A stretch of DNA of 64,000 nt, from NCBI GenBank assembly GCA_016936505.1, contig JAFGXS010000082.1, positions 1-64,000 on the forward strand, in the 5' to 3' direction. Both the position numbers and the translations under genes were made by a program. This document shows positions 15,893 to 25,916 of the stretch, in pieces; positions within the stretch are counted from its first letter, which is position 1, and every line of letters begins with the position of its first letter. This stretch comes from Bacteroidales bacterium. GTDB lineage: Bacteria; Bacteroidota; Bacteroidia; Bacteroidales; F082. Under the pieces are notes generated by a model. The model was not told where the DNA came from, made no database searches, and saw only the letters and a list, made by a program, of their open reading frames with translations.

Positions 15893-17845
15893 TCATTTAT
15901 TGATAAAGTTAATCTTACTGATATTTCTGGCGGTTTCAATCCTATTTATGAAAGAATCTATCAGTTGTTCATATAAAGCATCTTTGGAGATCATGTCTTC
16001 CACACCAAAGTCAATATTCGGATTATCGTTTACTTCAACCACATAAACTTTTCCATCAACAAGTTTCAAATCAACTCCGTACAGTCCATCTCCAATCAAA
16101 GACGAGGCTTTGACTGCAGTTTTGATGATATTTTCGGGAACATTTTGAATAGGGAGTGTTTCAGCATCGCCTGACTTTTCTTCGTCGTCACTGTTCCAGT
16201 CGTAAATCTGCCAATGGTTTTTCGACATAAAATATTTACAGGCAAAAAGTGGTTTGTTATCCAGAACCCCAATCCGCCAGTCAAACTCTGAATACAAAAA
16301 CTCCTGGCAGATGACCATATCGGATTTTTTAAATAACTTCATCAGTTCGGTTTCGGCTTCCTCTTTATTTTCCACTTTTTTAACTCCCAGAGAAAATGCA
16401 CTGTCGGGTTGCTTTAAAATCATCGGGTACTGAAACTGATCAAGCATTTTCTTTCGGGAAAAATTCTTGGTCAGAGCAACGGTATTAGGCGTTAAAATTT
16501 TATGCTTTCTGAATAATTCGTTCTGATAGATTTTGTTCGAACACCGCAAAATAGACCATGGATCGTCAATTACCACGAGTCCTTCGGCATAGGCCAGTCG
16601 AGACAATTCATAGGTGTGGTGGTTCACATTGGTAGTTTCCCTGATGAACAGCGCATCAAATTCATTGATTTTATCGGCATCTTCTTTCGTTATGAACTCT
16701 ACGTAAACGCCCTTTTTATTACCCACGTTTTTAATCTTTTGCAAAGCTTCCTGGTTCGACGGCGGATTTTTCTCTTTAGGATTCACCAATACAGCCAAAT
16801 CATATTTATAATTGATCAACTTGGCAAAATTGTATCGCTTTCTATTGAAATAGTTTGAAGCCAACTGATAAAGCAGCTCTTTTTCACTCTCCGGTATACT
16901 ACTAAGTGTTAAAGTATTAATACTTTTTATCAACCATGAATCATGTTTAATAAATTCCACTTTAAACAATGGCGCTTCAAATAACTGATAGAGTTTCATC
17001 GCCAATACCTCATATTTCTTATCGGTAGTTTGCCCAAAATAAATATTTAATGAGAAAACATTTGAAGTGTTTTTATTCAATAAATTATTGATTAAACGAT
17101 CAATATCGTTAGCAGCCGACTGGATTACATGATTGATCTTAAAATCTCGGATCGTAGTAATATTCGGAATAACTCTTTGTCCGCGTGCCGATGCCAGCAA
17201 GGAAACATAATACCCATAACTCTGGTATTTATATGAACTGCAAAGATTGAATATTCTGAAATCGGAGGTGTTCTGATAAACCGGATTATTAATGTATTCC
17301 TTTACCGAAATCACTTTTGCATTGATTGGATAATCCCACTTAAACGGCTTATTAATAACAATAATATTATTAATCTCCTCTTCTTTGGAAATCACCACAT
17401 TAAACTCCATTGTCAACGCATGCTTTCCCGGACGATAATAATCTTTTTTATATCCTGTTATCTGAAAGCCTCTTGATTGATACCATTCTGTTAAATCGGA
17501 GTTTCCAGCGTCAACTTCAAGAATAATTTTTAAGTATCCGTTTTTTAATGCCCGGGCTTTAATAAAATCAAGCATCTGGTTACCAATACCTTTACTTTGA
17601 AAATCCTTTAATAAGGCAATAGAGTAAATTCGCAGAGACTTGGGATATTTGAACAGGACAAATGAACCTATGGCAGAATTTCTTTTTGAGGCTATTTCAG
17701 TTATGAAAATTTCCTGAAATTTACTTTTAATTCCGTATTGAATGCTTTTTTTTGAGTTTTGCTGAAACTCTTCAAAAGACTCTTTTTCCAAACAAAGCAA
17801 AAAATCCAAATCAGATTCATTTGCTTCTCGAATTTTAATTTTCAT
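15893..17845 (-). CDS. GNAT acetyltransferase / RLAN / RimK-like ATP-grasp fusion
   Basis: Three domains in 650 residues. Residues 1-150 are a GNAT N-acetyltransferase, with the acetyl-CoA loop QSKGIG at 83-88. Residues ~160-330 look like the RimK-like ATP-grasp N-terminal (RLAN) domain. Residues ~400-635 are an ATP-grasp carboxylate-amine ligase: YPMILKQPDSAFSLGV for nucleotide binding, then DWRIGVLDNKPLFACKY and the metal-binding VVEVNDNPN. Such fusions are described among amidoligases predicted to build or modify peptides. The usual partner, a GCS2-like ligase, is not adjacent. The gene is rich in Asn, Lys and Ile codons, more AT-rich than its neighbours by eye, with 237 bp of AT-rich sequence upstream and a truncated gene downstream; recent acquisition is plausible. 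Confidence 0.82.
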   Translation of the reverse strand: MKIKIREANESDLDFLLCLEKESFEEFQQNSKKSIQYGIKSKFQEIFITEIASKRNSAIGSFVLFKYPKSLRIYSIALLKDFQSKGIGNQMLDFIKARALKNGYLKIILEVDAGNSDLTEWYQSRGFQITGYKKDYYRPGKHALTMEFNVVISKEEEINNIIVINKPFKWDYPINAKVISVKEYINNPVYQNTSDFRIFNLCSSYKYQSYGYYVSLLASARGQRVIPNITTIRDFKINHVIQSAANDIDRLINNLLNKNTSNVFSLNIYFGQTTDKKYEVLAMKLYQLFEAPLFKVEFIKHDSWLIKSINTLTLSSIPESEKELLYQLASNYFNRKRYNFAKLINYKYDLAVLVNPKEKNPPSNQEALQKIKNVGNKKGVYVEFITKEDADKINEFDALFIRETTNVNHHTYELSRLAYAEGLVVIDDPWSILRCSNKIYQNELFRKHKILTPNTVALTKNFSRKKMLDQFQYPMILKQPDSAFSLGVKKVENKEEAETELMKLFKKSDMVICQEFLYSEFDWRIGVLDNKPLFACKYFMSKNHWQIYDWNSDDEEKSGDAETLPIQNVPENIIKTAVKASSLIGDGLYGVDLKLVDGKVYVVEVNDNPNIDFGVEDMISKDALYEQLIDSFINRIETARNISKINFINK

Positions 17846-18082
17846 TCTTATGAAAACAGTAAGTTGTTCATTTTAGTAAGTTATGAACCTAATTATCATG
17901 ATATTAGCAAGAATCATCTTTGAAAGCCGAGCAAAATATCTTGTGTCCAAAATTACACTCTTTTTAATCTGATCAGCTAATGAATTTTAATTTTTGTAAT
18001 TCGATTTTAGTTCTTTTTCAATGTTGTTGTCAATAAATAATTTAAAACATTATACCTGATAATAACGCCTTTGGTCATTCCA

Positions 18083-19114
<1,032 letters not shown>

Positions 19115-19219
19115 TTAAAATTAGCGAAACCAGAAACTGTCAGAAACAGTACTTCTCGTAAAAAATCCTAAATCTTTAGATTCTTCTTAATTTCCTAACC
19201 TGAAAGGGAGTACAGACAT

Positions 19220-20020
19220 TCATTCACCGTTCAACAGTATAACAAATTCATGTCCGAACCTATGAGCATCGCCGGGCCAGCGTGCCGAAAGATAATTTCC
19301 GTCACAAACCGTAAATCCATTGGTGAAATTCCCCGGCTTATCTCTTCCCAAAGGAATCGGGAACCCCGGCCCTTTTGAATAATCATCAGGGCTTTCCAAG
19401 TACGATACCAACTCATCCTGCATGGTTACTATTTTCCCATCATGGTCGAGTTCGGGGTAAGTACGATAATAATCTTTTAGGTAAAGCTTTGTCAAATAAT
19501 AACTGATCAGTTCCTGGATGCGCGTAAGCCCTGTAGTTTTTCTGCCGTACAACACCGATCGGCCTGTTTTCAGTGAAGTACTTCTACCTGCCAGCAACGT
19601 ACCATGACAAATAGCAGCTACCGGTTTTTTTGCATCAAAAAACCCCGCCACTTTTTCCTGAAGTAACGCCGAACCCAAATATTCCCTCATCCCTTTGTCG
19701 TGGCCTCCGGATAAAAGAAGCGCATCAAATTCATTCCAATCAATTTGTTCATAGGAAATGGGATGATGAAATTCTGATGACTTCTCTAATTTAGCATAGG
19801 CTCTCTGTCCGTTTTTGTCATTCATCAATACACTTTTCAGAACACCGAGATCTTTACCGGTGAGCATACGAATATCTGCCTGTGCCGGTTTCCCATCGGG
19901 TGTGGCAAATACTGTTTGAAAACCGGCATCATTAAGATACATCCATGGCACCGATGATTCCGTCGGATCAAAACCATAATTTGGCAAAGGGATTAAAATT
20001 TTTTTATTTCTTTTTTTCAT
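19220..20020 (-). CDS. DJ-1/PfpI-type glutamine amidotransferase-like protein
   Basis: Class I glutamine amidotransferase-like fold, 266 residues. The nucleophile elbow is AAICHGTLLAG and a glycine-rich LLLSGGHDKGMREYLGS precedes it. This group includes chaperone-like Hsp31 and glyoxalase III enzymes as well as uncharacterised ThiJ/PfpI proteins; the exact activity is unclear. The frame opens with GTG at 20023, directly before an ATG at 20020, which is chosen. It follows the peptidase gene by 27 bp, so co-expression is likely. Confidence 0.83.
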   Translation of the reverse strand: MKKRNKKILIPLPNYGFDPTESSVPWMYLNDAGFQTVFATPDGKPAQADIRMLTGKDLGVLKSVLMNDKNGQRAYAKLEKSSEFHHPISYEQIDWNEFDALLLSGGHDKGMREYLGSALLQEKVAGFFDAKKPVAAICHGTLLAGRSTSLKTGRSVLYGRKTTGLTRIQELISYYLTKLYLKDYYRTYPELDHDGKIVTMQDELVSYLESPDDYSKGPGFPIPLGRDKPGNFTNGFTVCDGNYLSARWPGDAHRFGHEFVILLNGE

Positions 20021-20047
20021 CACAAAATTCTTTAAAGGAAATTTAAT

Positions 20048-20977
20048 TCATTCTTTGGTCATCCTCTTCATTTCACTCTTCAGCATCTTTTTATTTTCAG
20101 GATCAGAAGAAGAGTGCCCGGCAACTGTTATGTTCAAAGTAGAGTTATTTAATCCGGAATGCAAACGGAAAGCCTGAACCGGAGGACAAATAAAATCGAA
20201 TCTTCCCTGAACAATCGTTGTTTTAATGTCCTTAATTTTGTGGATATTTTTCATGATAAAATCCTCAGACAGGAAACAACAGTTTTTGATATAATAGGCT
20301 TCCAGAATGGCCATAGATTTATACGAAAGCGTATCCAGCAAATCGTCGGTTTCTTCAATTTTTCGAATGGTATAAAACGACATTTCATATCGCGCCCACT
20401 CGTAAGCATATTGGTTGCTCACCTTTTCATCTTTGGAAAGCATTTGTTTCAGGTAATAATCCACCGGCTTTTCACCGGGTTTTACCAGGTCGGAAAAACG
20501 GCCCCATACATCGGGGAAAAATTCCTTAATGCCGCCCCCGATATAGTGGTCAATACCATAATCGTTGGCCAGCCATACACCGCGCAAAATCAAGCCCAAA
20601 ACCCTTTCGGGATGATGAATGGCATAAACGAGTGCCAGCGTACTTCCCCACGAACCGCCAAAAAAATAAGCTTTGTCAAAGCCCGGTTTATCCATTATCA
20701 GATTAATGTCGCTGACCAAATGCTGCGTGGTATTATTTTCAACCGAACCAAAGGGACGGCTACGCGAAGTGCCGCGCTGGTCGAAAAACAAAACATTGTA
20801 ACGGCGTTTGTCGAAAAACTGTTTGTCACTATCGGAAAATCCGGCACCCGGACCGCCATGTAAAAACAAAACGGGAATTCCTTTCGGGTTGCCATATAAT
20901 TCGTAATACAATTCGTGCCCGTCGCCAACGGGGATATATCCTTTTTCGTAAGATTCAATATTTTTTGGAGTAGCCAT
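20048..20977 (-). CDS. pip: Prolyl-aminopeptidase-family alpha/beta hydrolase
   Basis: Alpha/beta hydrolase of peptidase family S33. The oxyanion motif HGGPGAG (residue 40), the FFDQRGTSRS segment, the nucleophile elbow GGSWGSTLAL and the triad Asp (GRFDFICP) and His (AGHSSSD) are all present. Proline iminopeptidases remove N-terminal proline from small peptides in the cytoplasm. Length 309 residues is normal. No signal peptide is seen. Confidence 0.88.
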   Translation of the reverse strand: MATPKNIESYEKGYIPVGDGHELYYELYGNPKGIPVLFLHGGPGAGFSDSDKQFFDKRRYNVLFFDQRGTSRSRPFGSVENNTTQHLVSDINLIMDKPGFDKAYFFGGSWGSTLALVYAIHHPERVLGLILRGVWLANDYGIDHYIGGGIKEFFPDVWGRFSDLVKPGEKPVDYYLKQMLSKDEKVSNQYAYEWARYEMSFYTIRKIEETDDLLDTLSYKSMAILEAYYIKNCCFLSEDFIMKNIHKIKDIKTTIVQGRFDFICPPVQAFRLHSGLNNSTLNITVAGHSSSDPENKKMLKSEMKRMTKE

Positions 20978-21006
20978 ATTTTTTTTGGGTCTAATTTATA
21001 AACTAA

Positions 21007-21738
21007 TTACCACATGGCCCGAACCCGCTTTTTCTCTCTTTCAATATCCGTTCCCACTAACCCGTCCCAAAGTTTAATTCCGGTGTATTGTTCCACTTTG
21101 GTGGTGGGAACACGAAAATCTGCCAAAGGTTTATCGCTGCCTTCATTGTCCATGAGAAAGGACCACATCTTAAGTTTTCCTTTTTTATCTTCTGTCAGAA
21201 CCGATTTAAAATACGCATGAGGAATGGGAATGGAAACGTCATTTTCGTCTTCAGTTCCTATAGCCGTTACCGGCTGATCGAAATAAAACACCGGCCCCGA
21301 AACGACATAAGTTTCCAGGATATTCTTTTTACTGTTCAGAACCCGCACTTCATTTTCCAGTTTCCTCCAGATGTGTCGGTTGAGATCCGGTTTCTGCGGC
21401 GACATGTTCGATAAAAGAAAAGTTTCGCTGTTTTGCAATTCCAGTCCGCGCTGGTCGGCACTGGGAACCATGTGTCCACGGTCGTAACCCGAACCCTCAA
21501 AATCAACTAAATCGGCTCTGAACATTTGCGGAATTCTGTAATCGGATCGGAAATTGTCCAACCGTTTTACGCCTTCAGGTTCAGCATTAATAGCCGGTGG
21601 ATTGACAATCTCCAATGCCCATTTGGGTTGCCTGAAATAATAGGAATATCCCGCGATATAATAGCGGTTAAACAGAATTTGATCTGCCGCAGGCATACCG
21701 TACCGGGTTTCCCTGCGCAAGCTTGGTAAATCAATCAT
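21007..21738 (-). CDS. DNA/RNA non-specific endonuclease (NucA-type)
   Basis: Beta-beta-alpha-metal nuclease with the active-site signature GYDRGHMVPSAD, containing the catalytic His, and the metal-binding Asn in LLSNMSPQKPDLN. The product has 243 residues. Most relatives are exported or come with an inhibitor, but this start shows no signal peptide and no immunity gene is beside it. Either the protein is retained in the cell or an unusual start has been missed. The gene lies 29 bp upstream of the peptidase gene. Confidence 0.87.
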   Translation of the reverse strand: MIDLPSLRRETRYGMPAADQILFNRYYIAGYSYYFRQPKWALEIVNPPAINAEPEGVKRLDNFRSDYRIPQMFRADLVDFEGSGYDRGHMVPSADQRGLELQNSETFLLSNMSPQKPDLNRHIWRKLENEVRVLNSKKNILETYVVSGPVFYFDQPVTAIGTEDENDVSIPIPHAYFKSVLTEDKKGKLKMWSFLMDNEGSDKPLADFRVPTTKVEQYTGIKLWDGLVGTDIEREKKRVRAMW

Positions 21739-21806
21739 AACCTTAGTTTTTTAGTAAAGATAATGAAACTTACACAAGCAAACAACTGTACTGCAACCCG
21801 GTAACT

Positions 21807-22499
21807 TTACAAATCAAACGGCAATTGACGAACAATTTTTATTTCTTCAGGTGTGACCTTTGCCTGCACAGGAAAAATTTCCACACCCGATTCATAAGCT
21901 CTTTTCAAAGCGTTGGCATATTCCGGATCAATTTCTTTTGCCGGGCCAAATTTTGACACATCCGTTCTTTGAATCACATAAAGCATCACCGCCCTGATGC
22001 CCTGCTGTTTTACCCTGATTAAAGTTTCCAAATGCTTTCGTCCCCGAGTGGTCACGGCATCGGGAAACAAGGCAAAGTCGCCCACTTTCATGGTTACATT
22101 TTTCACCTCAATAAAACAACGCTCTGTATCATTTTCAGCATACACATCAAAACGGCTGTCTTGAAATTTCACTTCACGTTCAACACGGGTATACCCTTTC
22201 AGTTGCTCAATTTCCCCATCGCGAACCGCCTCAAAAGCCAACATATTGGGAACCGAAGTATTGATACCAATCCAGTCCTCATTCATAAAAATCATTTCCC
22301 AGGTAAACTTTGTCTTTCGCATGGGATCATTCACCGGAGTAAGATAAACCGGGGCATTTTCCTCAATACAGGTTTTCATCGATCCCGAATTGGTGCAATG
22401 TGCTGTAACTATAGTTCCGTCATCCAGACACACATCTGCTAAAAAGCGTTTGTATCTTTTGATTAATCTTCCGTGAACCAGTTGAACAGGAAACTTCAT
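21807..22499 (-). CDS. sfsA: SfsA family DNA/RNA nuclease-like protein
   Basis: The 230-residue SfsA homologue carries TVTAHCTNSGSMKT-like N-terminal sequence (VTAHCTNSGSMKTC), the CFIEVKNVTM motif of the PD-(D/E)xK-like core and FPDAVTTRGRKHLETL. E. coli SfsA was first linked to sugar fermentation and later proposed as a nuclease; the role is not settled. It is divergent from menB across 174 bp and heads the minus-strand run. Confidence 0.93.
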   Translation of the reverse strand: MKFPVQLVHGRLIKRYKRFLADVCLDDGTIVTAHCTNSGSMKTCIEENAPVYLTPVNDPMRKTKFTWEMIFMNEDWIGINTSVPNMLAFEAVRDGEIEQLKGYTRVEREVKFQDSRFDVYAENDTERCFIEVKNVTMKVGDFALFPDAVTTRGRKHLETLIRVKQQGIRAVMLYVIQRTDVSKFGPAKEIDPEYANALKRAYESGVEIFPVQAKVTPEEIKIVRQLPFDL

Positions 22500-22673
22500 C
22501 TTTTCTTTTTTGCGAAACTAAACAATCTTCCCGTAAGGAGCGCTGCATTTAAAGCATCAGAAGTTTTGATTTAAACATCAATCAACATGCTTTTTAACCA
22601 TTTTTATAAACTTATGCATTAAAGTCTATGCGTAAAAAAGTGTTACCTTCGCAGGCGTAAAAAAATTGATATC

Positions 22674-23495
22674 ATGAGCAAAAGAAACTGGGAAACCATA
22701 AGAGAATTTGAGGAAATTAAATTCGAAAAATGGAACCACATTGCCAGGATCACCATCAACCGTCCCCGCTACTACAATGCCTTTACTCCTACCACTACTA
22801 CCGAAATGGCAGTAGCTATGGATATTTGTCGTGAAGATATGGATATTTATTCCGTAATTTTTACCGGTGAAGGCGATAAAGCATTTTGTGCCGGTGGCGA
22901 CCAGAATGTAAAAGGAAAAGGCGGTTATATTGGTAAAGACGGTATTCCAAGACTGAATGTGCTGGATGTACAACGTAAAATCCGCTCCATTCCCAAGCCT
23001 GTAATTGCTATGGTAAACGGATACGCCATTGGTGGCGGACATGTTTTACATGTAGTTTGTGATATGACCATTGCTTCCGAAAATGCACGTTTCGGACAAA
23101 CAGGGCCAAAAGTGGGAAGTTTTGATGCCGGTTTGGGTTCATCCTACCTGGCAGCCATTGTCGGACAGAAAAAAGCCCGTGAAATCTGGTTTCTGAACAA
23201 ACAATACACGGCCAAAGAAGCTGAAGAAATGGGACTGGTAAACAAAGTAGTTCCTTTTGATCAGCTGGAAGACGAAACTGTGGAATGGTGCCTTACCATG
23301 CACAAAAGAAGTCCTATGGCCTTGCGTATGATTAAACTGGGGATGAACGCAGAACTGGACGGACAAATCGGAATTCAGGAATTTGCAGGAAACGCTACGT
23401 TGCTTTACTATATGACCGACGAAGCTCAGGAAGGCAAAAATGCATTTCTTGAAAAACGCGATCCTGATTTCCATAAATATCCCAAATTTCCCTAA
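22674..23495 (+). CDS. menB: 1,4-dihydroxy-2-naphthoyl-CoA synthase
   Basis: Crotonase-fold enzyme that cyclises o-succinylbenzoyl-CoA in menaquinone synthesis. Clear MenB features are [10 protein letters not shown] (bicarbonate-independent active-site loop region), [18 protein letters not shown] and the [17 protein letters not shown] segment unique to MenB. The 273-residue length is normal. A degenerate -7 element (TACCTTCG, 22644-22651) precedes it. menA starts 3 bp after its stop. Confidence 0.96.
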   Translation: MSKRNWETIREFEEIKFEKWNHIARITINRPRYYNAFTPTTTTEMAVAMDICREDMDIYSVIFTGEGDKAFCAGGDQNVKGKGGYIGKDGIPRLNVLDVQRKIRSIPKPVIAMVNGYAIGGGHVLHVVCDMTIASENARFGQTGPKVGSFDAGLGSSYLAAIVGQKKAREIWFLNKQYTAKEAEEMGLVNKVVPFDQLEDETVEWCLTMHKRSPMALRMIKLGMNAELDGQIGIQEFAGNATLLYYMTDEAQEGKNAFLEKRDPDFHKYPKFP

Positions 23496-23498
23496 CGA

Positions 23499-24431
23499 GT
23501 GAATCAAAACAATACGCTGCAACAAACAGGTAAGCCAACTATTGGCGACTGGATTGAAGCTTCCAGGCTACGGACGCTTCCGTTGGCTTTAGCCAGTATA
23601 ATTACCGGTGGATTTTTGGCCATTGATGAAAAAAAATATCAATGGACCACACTGGTATTTGCCGTGGTTACCACTGTTTTTTTGCAGATACTTTCCAACT
23701 TGGCCAACGATTACGGCGATGCCATAAAAGGCACCGACAATGAACACAGAACCGGTCCTGAAAGAACGGTACAAAGCGGACGCATCAGTCCGGCTCAAAT
23801 GAAAAAAGGAATTATTGTCTTTACTGTTTTATCTTTCCTTTCGGGATTGATGTTGTTGTATTTCTCGCTGGGTGACAAACTTATTGAGGTATTAATTTTC
23901 CTGATACTTGGAATAGCAGCCATTGCCGCAGCCATACGTTATACGATTGGTTCCAAAGCCTACGGCTACAAAGGTATGGGTGATGTGTTTGTGTTCCTGT
24001 TTTTTGGTTTGCTGGGCGTTGCCGGAACATGGTTTTTAAACACACTGGAATGGCACTGGGATGTACTGCTACCAGCCACGGCACTTGGATTACTCAGCAC
24101 CGGAGTTTTAAACCTGAACAACATGCGCGACATGGACAACGACCACAATTCCGGAAAAAGGACTGTAGCCGGAATGATGGGATACAATACAGCCCGTGTT
24201 TACCACCTACTGATGATTGCTGGTGCCTTTGCCACAGCTACTATTTTTGTAGCCTTGCACAAAAACAGTTTGCTGAGTTACCTGTTTTGGATTTCAGCTC
24301 CGTTGTTTGCCCGCGATTTAATTCTTATTTTCAAAACCAAAGACAAACACCTATTGGATCCATTTTTGAAAAAACTGGCCCTGTCCAGTTTGCTGTTTTC
24401 CATTCTTTTTGGTGTTGGCTTGATGTTATAA
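23499..24431 (+). CDS. menA: 1,4-dihydroxy-2-naphthoate polyprenyltransferase
   Basis: UbiA-type membrane prenyltransferase that attaches the polyprenyl tail to DHNA. The first aspartate motif is NLANDYGDAIKGTDN and the second is NNMRDMDNDHNSGKRT, with about eight hydrophobic segments between and after them. Translation begins at a GTG 3 bp after the menB stop; there is no ATG near the expected N terminus, and the first motif positions fit this start. It completes the menB-menA pair and is followed 10 bp later by lgt. Confidence 0.95.
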   Translation: MNQNNTLQQTGKPTIGDWIEASRLRTLPLALASIITGGFLAIDEKKYQWTTLVFAVVTTVFLQILSNLANDYGDAIKGTDNEHRTGPERTVQSGRISPAQMKKGIIVFTVLSFLSGLMLLYFSLGDKLIEVLIFLILGIAAIAAAIRYTIGSKAYGYKGMGDVFVFLFFGLLGVAGTWFLNTLEWHWDVLLPATALGLLSTGVLNLNNMRDMDNDHNSGKRTVAGMMGYNTARVYHLLMIAGAFATATIFVALHKNSLLSYLFWISAPLFARDLILIFKTKDKHLLDPFLKKLALSSLLFSILFGVGLML

Positions 24432-24441
24432 AACAAAAAAG

Positions 24442-25284
24442 ATGCTTTTAAATTATATTGTCTGGAATGTAAGCCCCGATATTTTCGCGCTTCCTGCTGA
24501 CATACCTCTTATTGGTGGTTTCACTCTTCGATGGTACGGTGTTTTATTTGCCACCGGATTTGTGTTGGGATATCTGATTTTGCAAAAAATATTTAAAAAT
24601 GAAGGAATTGATCAGAAACTAACCGATGATTTGTTTACCTACATGTTCATCTTCACTATCCTTGGTGCCCGCTTAGGACATGTGCTATTTTATGAACCTC
24701 ATTATTATTTTACCCATCCATTACAAATACTGGAAATATGGAATGGAGGACTCGCAAGCCATGGAGCTGCCATTGGAATATTACTAGGTTTGTATTTATT
24801 TGCAAAACGACACAAAAAAAAGTATATCTGGGTTTTGGATCGTATTGCTATTGTTGTTCCCTTGGCGGGTTTCTTTATACGAATGGGTAACCTGATGAAT
24901 TCTGAAATTTTCGGATATACCACACACATGCCCTGGGGATTTATTTTTGTAAGATCAGAGGATCCTGCCCTGGCAATAGGCCCACATCATCCAACACAAA
25001 TTTATGAAGGACTCTCCTATCTATTAATTTTTGTTTTTATTCTTTGGTATTACCAGAAACACAAAACCGGTTTAAAACCCGGGAAACTTTTTGGCTTTTT
25101 TATGCTGTTCATTTTTCTGGCTCGTTTCCTCATAGAATTCCTTAAAGAACCTCAGGAAGCATGGGAAAAACATTTATGGCTGGATATGGGTCAGATCCTT
25201 AGTATTCCTATGATTATTCTGGGTATTGGAGTGCTCATCTGGTCCGCTAAACAGCAAGGTGAAAATTTTGTCAAAAAAGGTTAG
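24442..25284 (+). CDS. lgt: Prolipoprotein diacylglyceryl transferase
   Basis: Transfers a diacylglyceryl group from phosphatidylglycerol to the cysteine of prolipoproteins at the inner membrane. The Lgt signature RMGNLMNSEIFG is present, along with the essential-histidine motif GGLASHGAAIG and the RWYGVLFA segment near the N terminus. The protein has 280 residues and about seven transmembrane segments. The third gene of a menB-menA-lgt run, it shares no obvious pathway with the other two. Confidence 0.95.
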   Translation: MLLNYIVWNVSPDIFALPADIPLIGGFTLRWYGVLFATGFVLGYLILQKIFKNEGIDQKLTDDLFTYMFIFTILGARLGHVLFYEPHYYFTHPLQILEIWNGGLASHGAAIGILLGLYLFAKRHKKKYIWVLDRIAIVVPLAGFFIRMGNLMNSEIFGYTTHMPWGFIFVRSEDPALAIGPHHPTQIYEGLSYLLIFVFILWYYQKHKTGLKPGKLFGFFMLFIFLARFLIEFLKEPQEAWEKHLWLDMGQILSIPMIILGIGVLIWSAKQQGENFVKKG

Positions 25285-25301
25285 AAGAAAAAATTATTTA
25301 T

Positions 25302-25309
25302 TAATTTTG
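25302..25309 (+). promoter_or_regulatory. -7 element (TAATTTTG) for tRNA-Pro
   Basis: Exact TAnnTTTG match 43 nt upstream of the tRNA 5' end, with TTAG about 17 nt further up as a weak -33 element. Confidence 0.45.
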
Positions 25310-25352
25310 CAGCCTCCTTTTGGAGAAAGCAAGAAAAGTGTTCATATAAGTA

Positions 25353-25426
25353 CGGGGTGTGGTGCAGTTGGCTAGCATGCTTGCATGGGGTGCAAGTGGT
25401 CGCAGGTTCGAGTCCTGCCACTCCGA
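25353..25426 (+). tRNA. tRNA-Pro (anticodon GGG)
   Basis: 74-nt cloverleaf folded by hand. Acceptor arm CGGGGTG/CACTCCG has one G-U pair. The D arm is GTGC/GCAT. The anticodon stem CTTGC/GCAAG has loop ATGGGGT, giving anticodon GGG after the invariant T33. The T arm is GCAGG/CCTGC with loop TTCGAGT. The discriminator is A, and the 3' CCA is not encoded. It reads CCC and CCU proline codons. Confidence 0.95.
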
Positions 25427-25430
25427 CAGA

Positions 25431-25467
25431 AAAAAAGCTTCGGAGATTAATCTTTGAAGCTTTTTTT
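25431..25467. terminator. Terminator between tRNA-Pro and the chemosensory operon
   Basis: AAAAAAGCTTC pairs with GAAGCTTTTTT around a 14-nt loop. The symmetric A and T arms let it act on both strands, closing the tRNA unit and the convergent chemosensory operon. Confidence 0.75.
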
Positions 25468-25523
25468 ATTCATAACACCAACAAGAGATAGAAGAACCAC
25501 TTCCTGTGTTTTACTGATATTTC

Positions 25524-25910
25524 TTATCGTAAAAATTTATTCAAAGACTCAAGTAAGCTATTTAATTTAATTGGTTTTGACATAAATTCATTAGCACCCA
25601 TCTCTCGGCTTAATTGCTCCTCACCCGATAAAATATAAGCAGTTTGCACAATAACAGGTGTTGTACTATCTTTTGACCTGATGTGTTTTAACACATCGAA
25701 ACCACTGGTTGTAAACAGGTTTAGATCCAGCAAAACCAGATCAACTTTATTTTGATCAAACAACTTAATGGCTTCATCACCATCTTCTGCAAAAAGGGTA
25801 TTAGCGTTGGTTTTTTTCAAAGCAGCGTCAAAAAAACGAATACTGGTTTCTGTATCTTCAACAACCAGAATTGTTTTATCATTAAAATCAAACTTCTCTA
25901 ATTTTTCCAT
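25524..25910 (-). CDS. Single-domain response regulator (last gene of chemosensory operon)
   Basis: The 128-residue receiver domain has no output domain. The phosphoacceptor is Asp62 (LVLLDLNL); the acidic pair is VVEDT near residue 18 and the conserved lysine lies in SKPIK. Six base pairs separate it from the hybrid kinase gene, which is its likely phosphodonor. It could serve as a phosphate sink or as the final output regulator of the chemosensory system. Confidence 0.9.
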   Translation of the reverse strand: MEKLEKFDFNDKTILVVEDTETSIRFFDAALKKTNANTLFAEDGDEAIKLFDQNKVDLVLLDLNLFTTSGFDVLKHIRSKDSTTPVIVQTAYILSGEEQLSREMGANEFMSKPIKLNSLLESLNKFLR

Positions 25911-25916
25911 CCTCTT

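Noticed and set aside
21007-21738. Toxin of a toxin-immunity pair (non-specific endonuclease)
   Set aside because: No export domain and no small immunity gene is adjacent; neighbours are ordinary metabolic genes.
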